Under the pieces are notes generated by a model. The model did not search any database, was not told the DNA's origin, and saw nothing but the letters and a program-made list of their open reading frames with translations. Position numbers and translations under genes: made by a program. From JBFHES01 sp041584015 (GTDB lineage Bacteria; Bacteroidota; Bacteroidia; Bacteroidales; M50B96): DNA of 15,783 bases. Positions 1 through 7,265 of the stretch are shown here, in pieces; positions within the stretch are counted from its first letter, which is position 1, and every line of letters starts with the position of its first letter. The stretch is from NCBI GenBank assembly GCA_041584015.1, contig JBFHES010000087.1, forward strand, positions 1-15,783. The letters run 5' to 3'.

Positions 1-1
1 T

Positions 2-1999
2 AAGAATGTTTATGGCGTCAATGGGGTTCCGCATTCTATCCTTGACGGCAATCAATACAATAACCATCCATTTAATCTATTTCAGGCAAACATCACCAAT
101 CGCCTGCAACAAGCTACAAACTTCGAGATGATAGCACATCAGGCACTATCCCTTACAGATGACTCTATTTTTGTAAGCATTAATTTAACGAGCTTGACGA
201 ATCAGAGCGGTCCTTTTAAACTCTACATTGCTGTAATCGAGAATGAGATAAGTTTTGCAAGTGCGCCGGGCTCCAATGGTGAAACGGATTTTCATCATGT
301 AATGAAAAAGCTGATCCCAGGCCCTTATGGAATTGAATTACCCTCGCAAATGGCAGCCAATCAACAGTTGATTTACAATGAAAGCTGGTCACTTCAGAAC
401 ATTTACAACAATAGCGAATTATCGGTGGTTGCTTTTATTCAAGATACCACGACACATGAAATACAGCAAGCAGCTTATGCCGGCACATTACCTCTTATAG
501 CAAAGGATGCGCAAGCAAGCAGCGAAACACCAAATTATCTTTGTGATTCCACATTGACACCAACATTTATTTTGAGCAATTCTGGCTATCACGCCATATC
601 AAATGCTCAAATAGAATACTCCATTAATGGAGGAACTAACAACAGTTATTATTGGGTAGGTAAACTACTTTCAAATCAAAGCATTGAACTTACCCTTCCA
701 TCGATAACTGCAAACGCCCTCACAAGTAACAACTCAGTTCATATTGATGTTGTTTCGATTAATGGCAGTCCTGATTCATCTCCAAGTAATGACAGCATAA
801 CTGTAAACATAGCCAGTTCGATTCCAGCTCAATCAATTCTTGTATTAGAGATTCAGCCTGATAGTTTGGCTTCAGAGCTCTCCTGGAATATTACAGATGA
901 CATGGGAATGGTCATAAGTGCCGGGGGATCATATACTGATAATAATCTAAGTGCTATAACCGAGTATATTGCAATTGACAATATTGGCTGCTACACCTTT
1001 CAATTTAATGATGCTTCAAGTAACGGTTTTGCCAATGGAGGAGGAACGATTACCTTAACAGATAAAGAAGGCAACCTATTAATTGCTTCAAGCAATTTTA
1101 CGAGTCTGCTTTATGCAGGGTTTAAAATTGACAGTGTTAGCGGATCACTCCCACCATGGAATTATACAGAAACAGATTCAGTCCATAATATTGTTTTACA
1201 AACCAATCTTCAATCAATAGATTTCAGCCTTCAGGTTGGTGACTTCATTGGCGTGTTTTCTGAAAATAATGGAACAAGCACTTGTGTTGGCTATACTATG
1301 TTTCACAATCAACTTAATATAATTACCGTATTCGGAAGCGAAGCAAATACAATTAATAATGGAGATGAATTTATAATAAAGGCGTGGCATACAATTGAAG
1401 CAATGGAACGTTCAGTAACTGCAACATACAATACCATTGATTACTCCTTTGCTGAGAATTATGCTGCAAATGGTTTATCAGGCATTAGCAGCTTAACGGC
1501 AGCAGCACAAGGCCAATCCATTAGTATTCCCGGAGGCTGGAGCATAATCTCAACATACATCATTCCGAACGACAGCAACCTAATTGAAGTATTTAACGAG
1601 ATCACCTCAAACATAATTATAGTTAAAGATGAGTTGGGCTCAGTTTATTGGCCACAGTTTAGCTTAAATGCTATTGGCTCGTTAATAATTGGCGAAGGTT
1701 ATCAGGTTAAAACAACACAAGCAACAAACCTAACCGTGCAGGGCGTACCAGTGCAACCAGAAGCTACAAGCATTCTACTAAACGCAGGCTGGAACATTCT
1801 AGGTTACTTGCGACAGTCATCTGCGAATATTGAGCTAATGTTAAGCCCTATAGTTAACGACATTACCATCGTTAAAAACTCAATCGGAAATATTTATTGG
1901 CCCATCTGGTCTGTTAACAACATCGGAACCATGCAAGCTGGTGAAGGCTATCAAATCAAAATGTCAAACAGCACGAATCTCACCTATCCTGCAAACTGA
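2..1999 (+). CDS. Secreted multidomain protein, Omp28/thioredoxin-like N-terminal part (5' end outside window)
   Basis: The frame is open from base 2 to the TGA at 1997-1999, so the gene begins before the window; the ATG at 128 is internal, not the start. The first codons read YGVNGVPHSILDG, which resembles the cis-proline loop of a thioredoxin fold. The next part (about 140-490, with HHVMKKLIPGPYG and VVAFIQD) resembles Omp28-related outer-membrane proteins of Bacteroidota. Then come an Ig/CARDB-like stretch (about 510-810), a module with GCYTFQFND (986-1012), a module starting GDFIGVF (about 1238), and two copies of a GW...GEGYQ repeat (1535-1996). Asn/Ser/Thr-rich composition and this module order fit a cell-surface or secreted protein; the signal peptide would lie upstream. 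No type IX sorting domain is obvious at the C-terminus. Substrate and role are unknown. Domain names rest on remembered family patterns, not a search. Confidence 0.8.
   Translation, partial: KNVYGVNGVPHSILDGNQYNNHPFNLFQANITNRLQQATNFEMIAHQALSLTDDSIFVSINLTSLTNQSGPFKLYIAVIENEISFASAPGSNGETDFHHVMKKLIPGPYGIELPSQMAANQQLIYNESWSLQNIYNNSELSVVAFIQDTTTHEIQQAAYAGTLPLIAKDAQASSETPNYLCDSTLTPTFILSNSGYHAISNAQIEYSINGGTNNSYYWVGKLLSNQSIELTLPSITANALTSNNSVHIDVVSINGSPDSSPSNDSITVNIASSIPAQSILVLEIQPDSLASELSWNITDDMGMVISAGGSYTDNNLSAITEYIAIDNIGCYTFQFNDASSNGFANGGGTITLTDKEGNLLIASSNFTSLLYAGFKIDSVSGSLPPWNYTETDSVHNIVLQTNLQSIDFSLQVGDFIGVFSENNGTSTCVGYTMFHNQLNIITVFGSEANTINNGDEFIIKAWHTIEAMERSVTATYNTIDYSFAENYAANGLSGISSLTAAAQGQSISIPGGWSIISTYIIPNDSNLIEVFNEITSNIIIVKDELGSVYWPQFSLNAIGSLIIGEGYQVKTTQATNLTVQGVPVQPEATSILLNAGWNILGYLRQSSANIELMLSPIVNDITIVKNSIGNIYWPIWSVNNIGTMQAGEGYQIKMSNSTNLTYPAN
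1535..1996 (+). repeat. Two tandem 84-residue 'GW...GEGYQ' modules at protein C-terminus
   Basis: Copy 1 spans 1535-1786 and begins GWSIIS; copy 2 spans 1787-1996 and begins GWNILG. The period is 252 bases. Both contain IVK, YWP, a Ser-x-Asn-x-Ile-Gly segment, GEGYQ-x-K and a final TNLT. By eye 22 of 42 residues in the core are identical. The DNA has diverged, so the duplication is old. Modules of this kind are familiar at the C-termini of Bacteroidota surface proteins; their ligand is not known to me. Confidence 0.85.
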
Positions 2000-2137
2000 T
2001 AATTAACATTGAATTAACTGATAATAATAAAGTTGTTTCTGAGTGTTTTATCACGAGTGTAGCAGATGTATGCTTTCTATTCTGTCATTTTTTTGCTATA
2101 TTGCCAACATAGTAAAATTAACTCAAGTCACATATCA

Positions 2138-2521
2138 ATGTCAGAAAAGATTCAATATCAATTAGAGTACACTTTTAACACATCTCCAAAGGTTTTATAC
2201 TATCGACTAAGTGCTCCCGCAGGATTATCTGAATGGTTTTCAGACGATGTAAACATAAAAGGTAATAATTACACCTTTATTTGGGACGGCTCAGAAGAAG
2301 TAGCTGAAGTACTCTCAAAAAAAGAAAATAGCTTCATTAAGTTTCATTGGTTAGACCACGAAGACGAGAAAACATTTCTTGAATTTAGAATTGCAATAGA
2401 TGAGCTAACCAATGATGTTGCACTCATTGTTACAGATTTTGTTGAAGAAGATGAGAAAGAAGATGCTATCGAACTTTGGGACACTCAAATATCTGCACTA
2501 AAACACTCATTAGGCTTATAA
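2138..2521 (+). CDS. START-like (SRPBCC/AHSA1-type) domain protein
   Basis: A 127-residue protein starting MSEKIQYQLEYTFNTSPKVL. The pattern of an N-terminal beta strand, then SPKVLYYRLSAPAGLSEWFSDDV, several strands, and a long C-terminal helix (EDAIELWDTQISALKHSLGL) is that of the START-like/AHSA1 hydrophobic-cavity fold. The whole protein is one such domain. I chose ATG 2138 over the in-frame ATG 2066 because the 24 extra codons would precede the expected first strand and have no family counterpart; a weak promoter-like TATATTG at 2097-2103 also lies inside that extension. The ligand is unknown. It is acidic and lacks a signal peptide, so it is cytoplasmic. A hairpin follows 24 bases after the stop. 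It could belong to the lipid-handling neighbourhood of the LptF/G gene downstream, but that is inference. Confidence 0.8.
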   Translation: MSEKIQYQLEYTFNTSPKVLYYRLSAPAGLSEWFSDDVNIKGNNYTFIWDGSEEVAEVLSKKENSFIKFHWLDHEDEKTFLEFRIAIDELTNDVALIVTDFVEEDEKEDAIELWDTQISALKHSLGL

Positions 2522-2545
2522 TCGAAATACATTTACGAGATCACA

Positions 2546-2572
2546 TTTACCATGGCTACAAACCATGGTAAA
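2546..2572 (+). terminator. Perfect 10-bp hairpin after START-like gene, possible terminator
   Basis: TTTACCATGG (2546-2555) and CCATGGTAAA (2563-2572) pair perfectly around a 7-base loop, CTACAAA. It begins 24 bases after the stop codon. Only a poor T-tract (ATTCTTAT) follows, so it may be an mRNA 3'-end stabiliser or a weak terminator. Each arm carries the palindrome CCATGG, so a DNA-level role is also possible. Confidence 0.5.
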
Positions 2573-2707
2573 ATTCTTATGCCCATAAAACTCAACTACA
2601 CATTACAAAGCGCACTAAATCCTGAGCAATCTCGTTCTAGCTCTGAATGTCTTATACATATTCTAACAATATATTTAATAGTGTTGTGCTATACATGAAA
2701 GTTAGCA

Positions 2708-2737
2708 TTGACGAATTGTTGCAAACAATTATCTTTG
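2708..2737 (+). promoter_or_regulatory. Bacteroidota-type promoter of the LptF/G permease gene
   Basis: TTG at 2708-2710, a 19-base spacer, then TATCTTTG at 2730-2737. This matches the Bacteroidota consensus TTTG / 17-21 / TAnnTTTG well. With the usual distance from the -7 box, transcription would start around 2742, which is the GTG start codon itself. The mRNA would then be leaderless or nearly so. Confidence 0.6.
2714..2730. promoter_or_regulatory. 17-base perfect inverted repeat in promoter spacer, candidate operator
   Basis: AATTGTT-GCA-AACAATT, with two 7-base arms and a 3-base centre, fills most of the spacer between the -33 and -7 boxes and overlaps the first base of the -7 box. A dimeric repressor bound here would block RNA polymerase. 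The regulator is not identifiable from this window. Confidence 0.45.
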
Positions 2738-2741
2738 ACGG

Positions 2742-4220
2742 GTGAAAAAACTGCATTTATTCATACTTAAGTCATACCTGGGGCCTTTGATCCTCACGTT
2801 TTTTATTACCGTAATCATACTTCAATTACAATGGTTGTGGAAATACATTGATGATCTGGCGGGCAAAGGACTTGAATTTGTTGTACTTGCAGAACTCATG
2901 GCTTATGCCACGACCACATTGGTGCCCATGGCCTTGCCTTTAGCAATACTTTTGGCCTCCTTAATGACCTTTGGTAATCTTGGCGAAAACTACGAATTGG
3001 TTGCGCTGAAATCCGCAGGTATTTCACTTTTCAGAAGCATGATGCCATTAATTATCCTTAATGGATTTATGATTATTGGCGCCTTCTACTTTTCAAATAA
3101 CATTCTCCCCTGGGCCAATCTCAAGATGACAACCCTGATGTATGATGTCAAGAATCAATCGCCTGAACTCAGTATTAAAGAAGGGGCATTTTTTAACGAC
3201 ATTGAAGGATACAGCATTAAGGTGGTTGAGAAAAATCATAAAACAGGAATTCTTAAAGATGTGATGGTTTATGACCATACCGGCAAAAAAGGCAACATTC
3301 AGGTTACTGTTGCCGATTCAGGCTTAATGCACATGACGGAAGACAAGCGATTCTTGCTTATGGAATTGTGGAGCGGATATTCGTATGCCGAAATGGAAGA
3401 GAAGAAAACGCGAGCATCCAACAGATCATATCCTTACCGTCGAGATGATTTTGAAGAACAAAAACTAATCTTCTCAATGGAAGGTAGCGATATGAATAGA
3501 ACAGACGAAGGTCTCTTCAAGAAACACTATCAAATGCTGAATCTTGGTCAATTAAAGGAAGCGCAAGATTCATTATCAAAGGTTGTAGCCTCGAGAAAAA
3601 ATTCCTTTGGCAATAATTTATTAAAATCAAACTACTTTAAAAAAACATCCAAGAAACAAGAGATACAGGAAAGAGCTGACTCCATAAGTATGGCAAGTGT
3701 GCAAAGCACCGATAGCATTTTTAGCAACCTAACATTAAAGGAGCGTTCTCAAATTTATAAAATGGCAGCTAATTATGCCCGCTCAACTAAAAGCTACATT
3801 GGCACTACAGAGAAAGATTTATACAATTCTAATAAGTGGTTATTCAAACATCAAATAGAATGGCATAGAAAATTCTCACTTTCATTTGCATGTTTAGTAC
3901 TCTTCTTTATAGGGGCACCTCTTGGTGCAATTATCCGGAAAGGAGGACTTGGTATGCCAGCCGTAGTTTCTGTTCTCTTTTTCATCTTGTATTATATGAT
4001 ATCAATGACCGGCGAGAAATTTGTTCGCGAAGGCGTTTTACCAGCATACCAGGGAATGTGGCTTTCATCAGTTATACTTTTACCTCTAGGAATATTTTTG
4101 AGTTATAAGGCCGCTACCGATTCGGTGATTCTAAATATCGATACATATTTTAAATTTTTCGGCACCATTGCTAAACACTTGAAGAAGAACAAATCGGCTG
4201 TAAAAGCATCGGACAGCTAG
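2742..4220 (+). CDS. LptF/LptG-family (YjgP/YjgQ) lipopolysaccharide-export permease
   Basis: A 492-residue inner-membrane protein. In the LptB2FG transporter, LptF and LptG take lipopolysaccharide from the inner membrane and pass it to LptC/LptA; this is one of those two subunits, but I cannot say which. Membrane segments are seen near residues 14-34, 46-78 and 98-118, then a large periplasmic region, and three more near 376-398, 404-424 and 438-458, the 3+3 pattern of the family. The N-terminus MKKLHLFILKSYLGPL is typical. The periplasmic region includes a charged, probably helical insert (about 255-365) rich in Lys, Ser and Asp, longer than in the enterobacterial proteins. The start is GTG at 2742: a stop lies in frame at 2736-2738 and no ATG suits the first membrane segment. 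Regulation is suggested by the promoter and inverted repeat directly upstream. Confidence 0.9.
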   Translation: MKKLHLFILKSYLGPLILTFFITVIILQLQWLWKYIDDLAGKGLEFVVLAELMAYATTTLVPMALPLAILLASLMTFGNLGENYELVALKSAGISLFRSMMPLIILNGFMIIGAFYFSNNILPWANLKMTTLMYDVKNQSPELSIKEGAFFNDIEGYSIKVVEKNHKTGILKDVMVYDHTGKKGNIQVTVADSGLMHMTEDKRFLLMELWSGYSYAEMEEKKTRASNRSYPYRRDDFEEQKLIFSMEGSDMNRTDEGLFKKHYQMLNLGQLKEAQDSLSKVVASRKNSFGNNLLKSNYFKKTSKKQEIQERADSISMASVQSTDSIFSNLTLKERSQIYKMAANYARSTKSYIGTTEKDLYNSNKWLFKHQIEWHRKFSLSFACLVLFFIGAPLGAIIRKGGLGMPAVVSVLFFILYYMISMTGEKFVREGVLPAYQGMWLSSVILLPLGIFLSYKAATDSVILNIDTYFKFFGTIAKHLKKNKSAVKASDS

Positions 4221-4246
4221 TTTCTCATTTTAATTAATTAGATTTT

Positions 4247-4272
4247 GTTAACAAGGTGTTCACTTTTTTTTT
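4247..4272 (+). terminator. Weak terminator-like hairpin with T9 tract after the permease gene
   Basis: GTTAAC (4247-4252) and GTTCAC (4258-4263) pair with one mismatch around AAGGT and are followed by nine T residues (4264-4272). The stem is short and AT-rich, so termination would be inefficient. It is the only candidate between the permease gene and rpsO. Confidence 0.3.
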
Positions 4273-4302
4273 CATAAATTCATCATATATATGGTATTAA
4301 TG

Positions 4303-4321
4303 TAAATTTTGCATACTTTTG
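4303..4321 (+). promoter_or_regulatory. Probable rpsO promoter (-7 region)
   Basis: Two overlapping -7 candidates: TAAATTTTG at 4303-4311, which has one extra base against TAnnTTTG, and an exact TACTTTTG at 4314-4321. The sequence TAAATTTTGCA recurs upstream of pnp at a similar distance from the ATG. No convincing -33 box is visible. Either box gives a 5' leader of about 40-50 bases. Confidence 0.45.
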
Positions 4322-4363
4322 CACACCTTAAAAAGTAGAATAATTGTAAACGATAATAGGATT

Positions 4364-4633
4364 ATGTATTTAACTACAGACAAGAAGAAAGAGTTTTTCC
4401 AAACTTATGGAAAATCAGAAACTGATACAGGTTCATCAGAAGCGCAAATCGCTTTGTTCACATACCGCATCAGTCACTTAACTGAGCACCTAAAAAAGAA
4501 TAGGAAAGATTATGGTACCCAGCGATCACTGCAAAAGTTAGTTGGAAAAAGAAGAAGATTACTTGATTATCTTAAAGCTGGAGACATTGAGCGTTACCGC
4601 GCAATTATTAAAGCATTGAAATTACGTAAGTAA
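4364..4633 (+). CDS. rpsO: 30S ribosomal protein S15
   Basis: 89 residues, the standard S15 length. S15 binds the central domain of 16S rRNA early in small-subunit assembly and contributes to a bridge with the 50S subunit. Family signatures are visible: GSSEAQIALFTYRISHLTEHLK, then a basic stretch with QKLVGKRRRLLDYL and the C-terminal RYRAIIKALKLRK. The start is ATG 4364 (MYLTTDKKKEF). Readings from the TTG at 4319 would add 15 residues foreign to S15 and would begin inside the promoter-like box. The codon before the ATG is preceded by A/T-rich sequence without a Shine-Dalgarno motif, as is common in this phylum. An intrinsic terminator follows 8 bases after the stop, and pnp comes next, the widely conserved rpsO-pnp order. 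Confidence 0.97.
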   Translation: MYLTTDKKKEFFQTYGKSETDTGSSEAQIALFTYRISHLTEHLKKNRKDYGTQRSLQKLVGKRRRLLDYLKAGDIERYRAIIKALKLRK

Positions 4634-4640
4634 GATATAC

Positions 4641-4669
4641 AAAAGGCAATTCACGGATTGCCTTTTTTT
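4641..4669 (+). terminator. Intrinsic terminator of rpsO
   Basis: AAAAGGCAAT (4641-4650) pairs with ATTGCCTTTT (4657-4666) around a TCACGG loop and leads into T residues up to 4669. A strong rho-independent terminator, so rpsO and pnp are at least partly separate transcription units. Confidence 0.9.
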
Positions 4670-4744
4670 ATTAGTACTAGCAACTAATTAACACCTAAAA
4701 TATTCATTTTCAAAACTTGATAATTTTAGGTATTTTTAGCATCT

Positions 4745-4753
4745 TAAATTTTG
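4745..4753 (+). promoter_or_regulatory. Probable pnp promoter (-7 region)
   Basis: TAAATTTTG followed by CA, the same 11 bases as upstream of rpsO. It lies 58 bases before the pnp ATG, leaving a leader of about 50 bases that is A-rich just before the start (AAGAAGAAGAA) and has no Shine-Dalgarno motif. No stem-loop like the autoregulatory one of enterobacterial pnp mRNA is evident. Confidence 0.4.
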
Positions 4754-4811
4754 CAACTAAACTCAATGCAAAATAGCAATAGATAGAAATCAAAAAACAA
4801 AAGAAGAAGAA

Positions 4812-7064
4812 ATGTATAATTTAATTAAGAAAGAAATAGAGTTGGCAGACGGTAGAACCATCACTATTGAAACCGGTAAACTTGCAAAGCAAGCAGATGG
4901 TTCAGTGGTAGTTCGTTTAGGTAACACCATGTTATTAGCCGCTGTAACCTCAGCCAGAGATGCTAGAGATGATGTTGACTTTATGCCGCTTTCTGTTGAT
5001 TATAAAGAAAAATTTGCCGCAGCCGGAAGATTCCCGGGCGGTTTTCTAAAAAGAGAAGCCAGACCATCAGATTACGAAATATTAATTGCCCGTTTAGTTG
5101 ACCGTGCTTTACGTCCACTATTCCCGGATAATTATCATGCAGAAACATTTGTTACCATCAACCTTATTTCAGCTGACGCTGAAGTTAAACCAGATGCATT
5201 AGCAGGTCTTGCTGCTTCTGCTGCTCTTGCCGTTTCCGATATTCCATTTAATGGACCAATATCTGAATGTAGAGTTGCAAGAATTAATGGTGAATTTATA
5301 GTTAACCCTAAAACGTCAGATCTTGCAGAAGCAGATTTGGATATGTTAGTTGGTGCAACCATAGATAACATAATGATGGTTGAAGGTGAAATGGACGAAG
5401 TTTCAGAAGATGTGATGCTGGAAGCCATTAAAGTTGCGCACGAAGCTATTAAACCACAATGTCAGGCGCAGCTTGATTTAATGGAAATGGTTGGTACAAC
5501 CGTTAAGCGCGAGTACTGTCATGAGCAAAATGATGAAGAATTAAAGCAACTGATTCATGACAAAACTTACCAAAAAACTTACGAAGTAGCGCAAAAGCAA
5601 AACCCAAACAAGCATGAACGCGCTGCAGATTTTAACGCGATCATCGATGCTTTTGTAGAAGAATACAAAGAGGGCAAAGAAGATGAAGAGGTTAACAATT
5701 CACTTATTCATCGCTACTACCATGATGTGCATAAAGAAGCTGTTCGTAGATTAATTCTTGATGAAGGCGCAAGACTGGATGGTAGAAAAACCAATAACAT
5801 CAGACCAATCTGGTGTGAAACTGATTATCTTCCATCAGCACATGGTTCAGCAGTTTTTACACGCGGAGAAACACAGTCATTAACCACTGTAACTCTTGGA
5901 TCTAAATTAGATGAGAAAATTATTGATGATGTAATGGAACGTGGAACAGACAGGTTCCTACTTCATTACAACTTCCCTCCATATTCAACAGGCGATGCTC
6001 GTCCGTATAGAGGAACTTCACGTAGAGAAGTTGGTCATGGAAATCTTGCACATCGCGCATTAAAGAAGATGATTCCAACAGATGGTGATTTAAATCCATA
6101 TGTAATCAGAATTGTTTCCGACATTCTAGAATCGAATGGTTCATCATCAATGGCTACTGTTTGTGCTGGTACGCTTGCATTAATGGACACTGGTGTTAAA
6201 ATTAAGAAACCTGTTTCAGGAATTGCGATGGGTCTGATTTCAGAAAAAGGCGGATCGAACTATGCCGTACTTTCTGACATTCTTGGCGACGAAGATCACC
6301 TTGGTGATATGGACTTTAAAGTTACAGGTACAAGAGATGGAATTACTGCAACTCAAATGGATATAAAGGTTGATGGCCTTTCATATGAAATTCTTTCAAA
6401 TGCCTTAAATCAGGCAAAAGAAGGTCGCTTACACATCTTGGATGTGATGAATGAAACCATTAGCGCACCTAGAGAAGATTATAAAGAGCATGTACCTAAG
6501 ATGAAGCGTTTCTCAATACCTAAAGAAATGATTGGTGCAGTTATCGGGCCTGGCGGAAAAATTATTCAGGAAATTCAAGCAGCTACAAATACCGTTATTA
6601 CAATCGAAGAAATCGATTCATTGGGTTATGTAAGTATTTCTGGTGTTGATCCACAAGATATGTCGGATGCATTTAGCAGAATTAACCGCATTGTAGAAGT
6701 TCCTGTTGCAGGTAAGACCTACAAAGGTATCGTAAAGTCAATTGTTGCATTTGGTGCATTTATCGAAGTACTTCCTGGAAAAGAAGGTTTATTGCATATT
6801 TCAGAAATTGACTGGAAACGATTAAATACGGTTGAAGAAGCATTGAAAGAAGGTCAGGAGATTGAAGTTAAACTTATTGAAGTTGACAAGAAAAGTGGTA
6901 AGTTCAAATTATCACGAAAAGCGCTTCTTCCAAAACCAGAAGGAATGAGTAACGACAGCGGGAATAGACCTAACCGAGACAGAAACGATAGAAACGACAG
7001 AGGCGGCGATAGAAATAATCGAAGAGATAGAAACGACAGAGACGATCGCAGAAGAGACAAATAA
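4812..7064 (+). CDS. pnp: Polynucleotide phosphorylase (polyribonucleotide nucleotidyltransferase)
   Basis: 750 residues. A trimeric phosphorolytic 3'-to-5' exoribonuclease that releases nucleoside diphosphates and can add tails in reverse. Domains in order: first RNase PH-like (about 1-215), all-helical linker (about 215-305), second RNase PH-like (about 310-560), KH (about 565-625, with the loop IGPGGK) and S1 (about 632-705). The catalytic core is intact: FPPYSTGDARPYRG and RREVGHG for phosphate and RNA binding, and GDEDHLGDMDF at 492-502, whose D493 and D499 I align with catalytic D486 and D492 of the E. coli enzyme. The second domain is the active one. After S1 there is a 40-residue tail of Arg, Asn, Asp and Gly. 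The start is well supported (MYNLIKKEIELADGRTITIETG). A strong terminator follows. Confidence 0.97.
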   Translation: MYNLIKKEIELADGRTITIETGKLAKQADGSVVVRLGNTMLLAAVTSARDARDDVDFMPLSVDYKEKFAAAGRFPGGFLKREARPSDYEILIARLVDRALRPLFPDNYHAETFVTINLISADAEVKPDALAGLAASAALAVSDIPFNGPISECRVARINGEFIVNPKTSDLAEADLDMLVGATIDNIMMVEGEMDEVSEDVMLEAIKVAHEAIKPQCQAQLDLMEMVGTTVKREYCHEQNDEELKQLIHDKTYQKTYEVAQKQNPNKHERAADFNAIIDAFVEEYKEGKEDEEVNNSLIHRYYHDVHKEAVRRLILDEGARLDGRKTNNIRPIWCETDYLPSAHGSAVFTRGETQSLTTVTLGSKLDEKIIDDVMERGTDRFLLHYNFPPYSTGDARPYRGTSRREVGHGNLAHRALKKMIPTDGDLNPYVIRIVSDILESNGSSSMATVCAGTLALMDTGVKIKKPVSGIAMGLISEKGGSNYAVLSDILGDEDHLGDMDFKVTGTRDGITATQMDIKVDGLSYEILSNALNQAKEGRLHILDVMNETISAPREDYKEHVPKMKRFSIPKEMIGAVIGPGGKIIQEIQAATNTVITIEEIDSLGYVSISGVDPQDMSDAFSRINRIVEVPVAGKTYKGIVKSIVAFGAFIEVLPGKEGLLHISEIDWKRLNTVEEALKEGQEIEVKLIEVDKKSGKFKLSRKALLPKPEGMSNDSGNRPNRDRNDRNDRGGDRNNRRDRNDRDDRRRDK
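6987..7040 (+). repeat. Short imperfect repeats encoding the RND-rich PNPase tail
   Basis: GATAGAAACGACAGA occurs exactly at 6987-7001 and again at 7026-7040, 39 bases apart, with degenerate copies around them. They encode DRNDR units. The tail is hydrophilic and probably disordered, with alternating positive and negative charge; an RNA or partner-protein contact is likely but unproven. Confidence 0.8.
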
Positions 7065-7085
7065 TAAGACAATTTATTATACATC

Positions 7086-7115
7086 AAAAAGGAGGTCATA
7101 ACGACCTCCTTTTTT
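7086..7115 (+). terminator. Intrinsic terminator of pnp
   Basis: AAAAAGGAGGTC (7086-7097) pairs perfectly with GACCTCCTTTTT (7103-7114) around a 5-base loop and ends in a T-run. It starts 21 bases after the pnp stop. This is a strong rho-independent terminator; the A/T flanks are symmetrical, so it could work in both directions. Confidence 0.93.
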
Positions 7116-7212
7116 CGTATACGTTGTTAGCATGATTTAATCTAATAAATCACGCCGTTCATCAAAAATTTAAAATAGTTGATCACATATGTAGTAAGTT
7201 TCCTCATTAATT

Positions 7213-7231
7213 GAGCATAAATATATTGCTC
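7213..7231. promoter_or_regulatory. Inverted repeat GAGCA-N9-TGCTC upstream of kinase gene
   Basis: Five-base arms at 7213-7217 and 7227-7231 around a 9-base AT-only centre, 34 bases before the kinase ATG. No exact TAnnTTTG box is visible in this intergenic region, so the promoter of the kinase gene is not resolved. The repeat is short and may be chance. Confidence 0.25.
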
Positions 7232-7265
7232 GTAAAATTAAAGAAGCGTTTACTGGAGAAATTAG

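Noticed and set aside
1994..2025. Direct repeat AACTGATAAT at 1994-2003 and 2016-2025 around the stop codon of the first gene
   Set aside because: Only ten AT-rich bases and no other mobile-element hallmark; likely chance.
2579..2698. Small ORF of 39 codons (MPIKLNYTLQ...) between the START-like and permease genes
   Set aside because: No promoter or ribosome site, unremarkable composition, and it ends just before the permease promoter; no sign of coding.
4319..4363. Upstream TTG start for rpsO
   Set aside because: It would begin inside the promoter-like box and add residues not found in S15.
6854..7099. Minus-strand open frame of 81 codons opposite the pnp tail
   Set aside because: It is a shadow of the RND-repeat coding strand (Leu/Ser-rich antisense) and its start lies in the pnp terminator.
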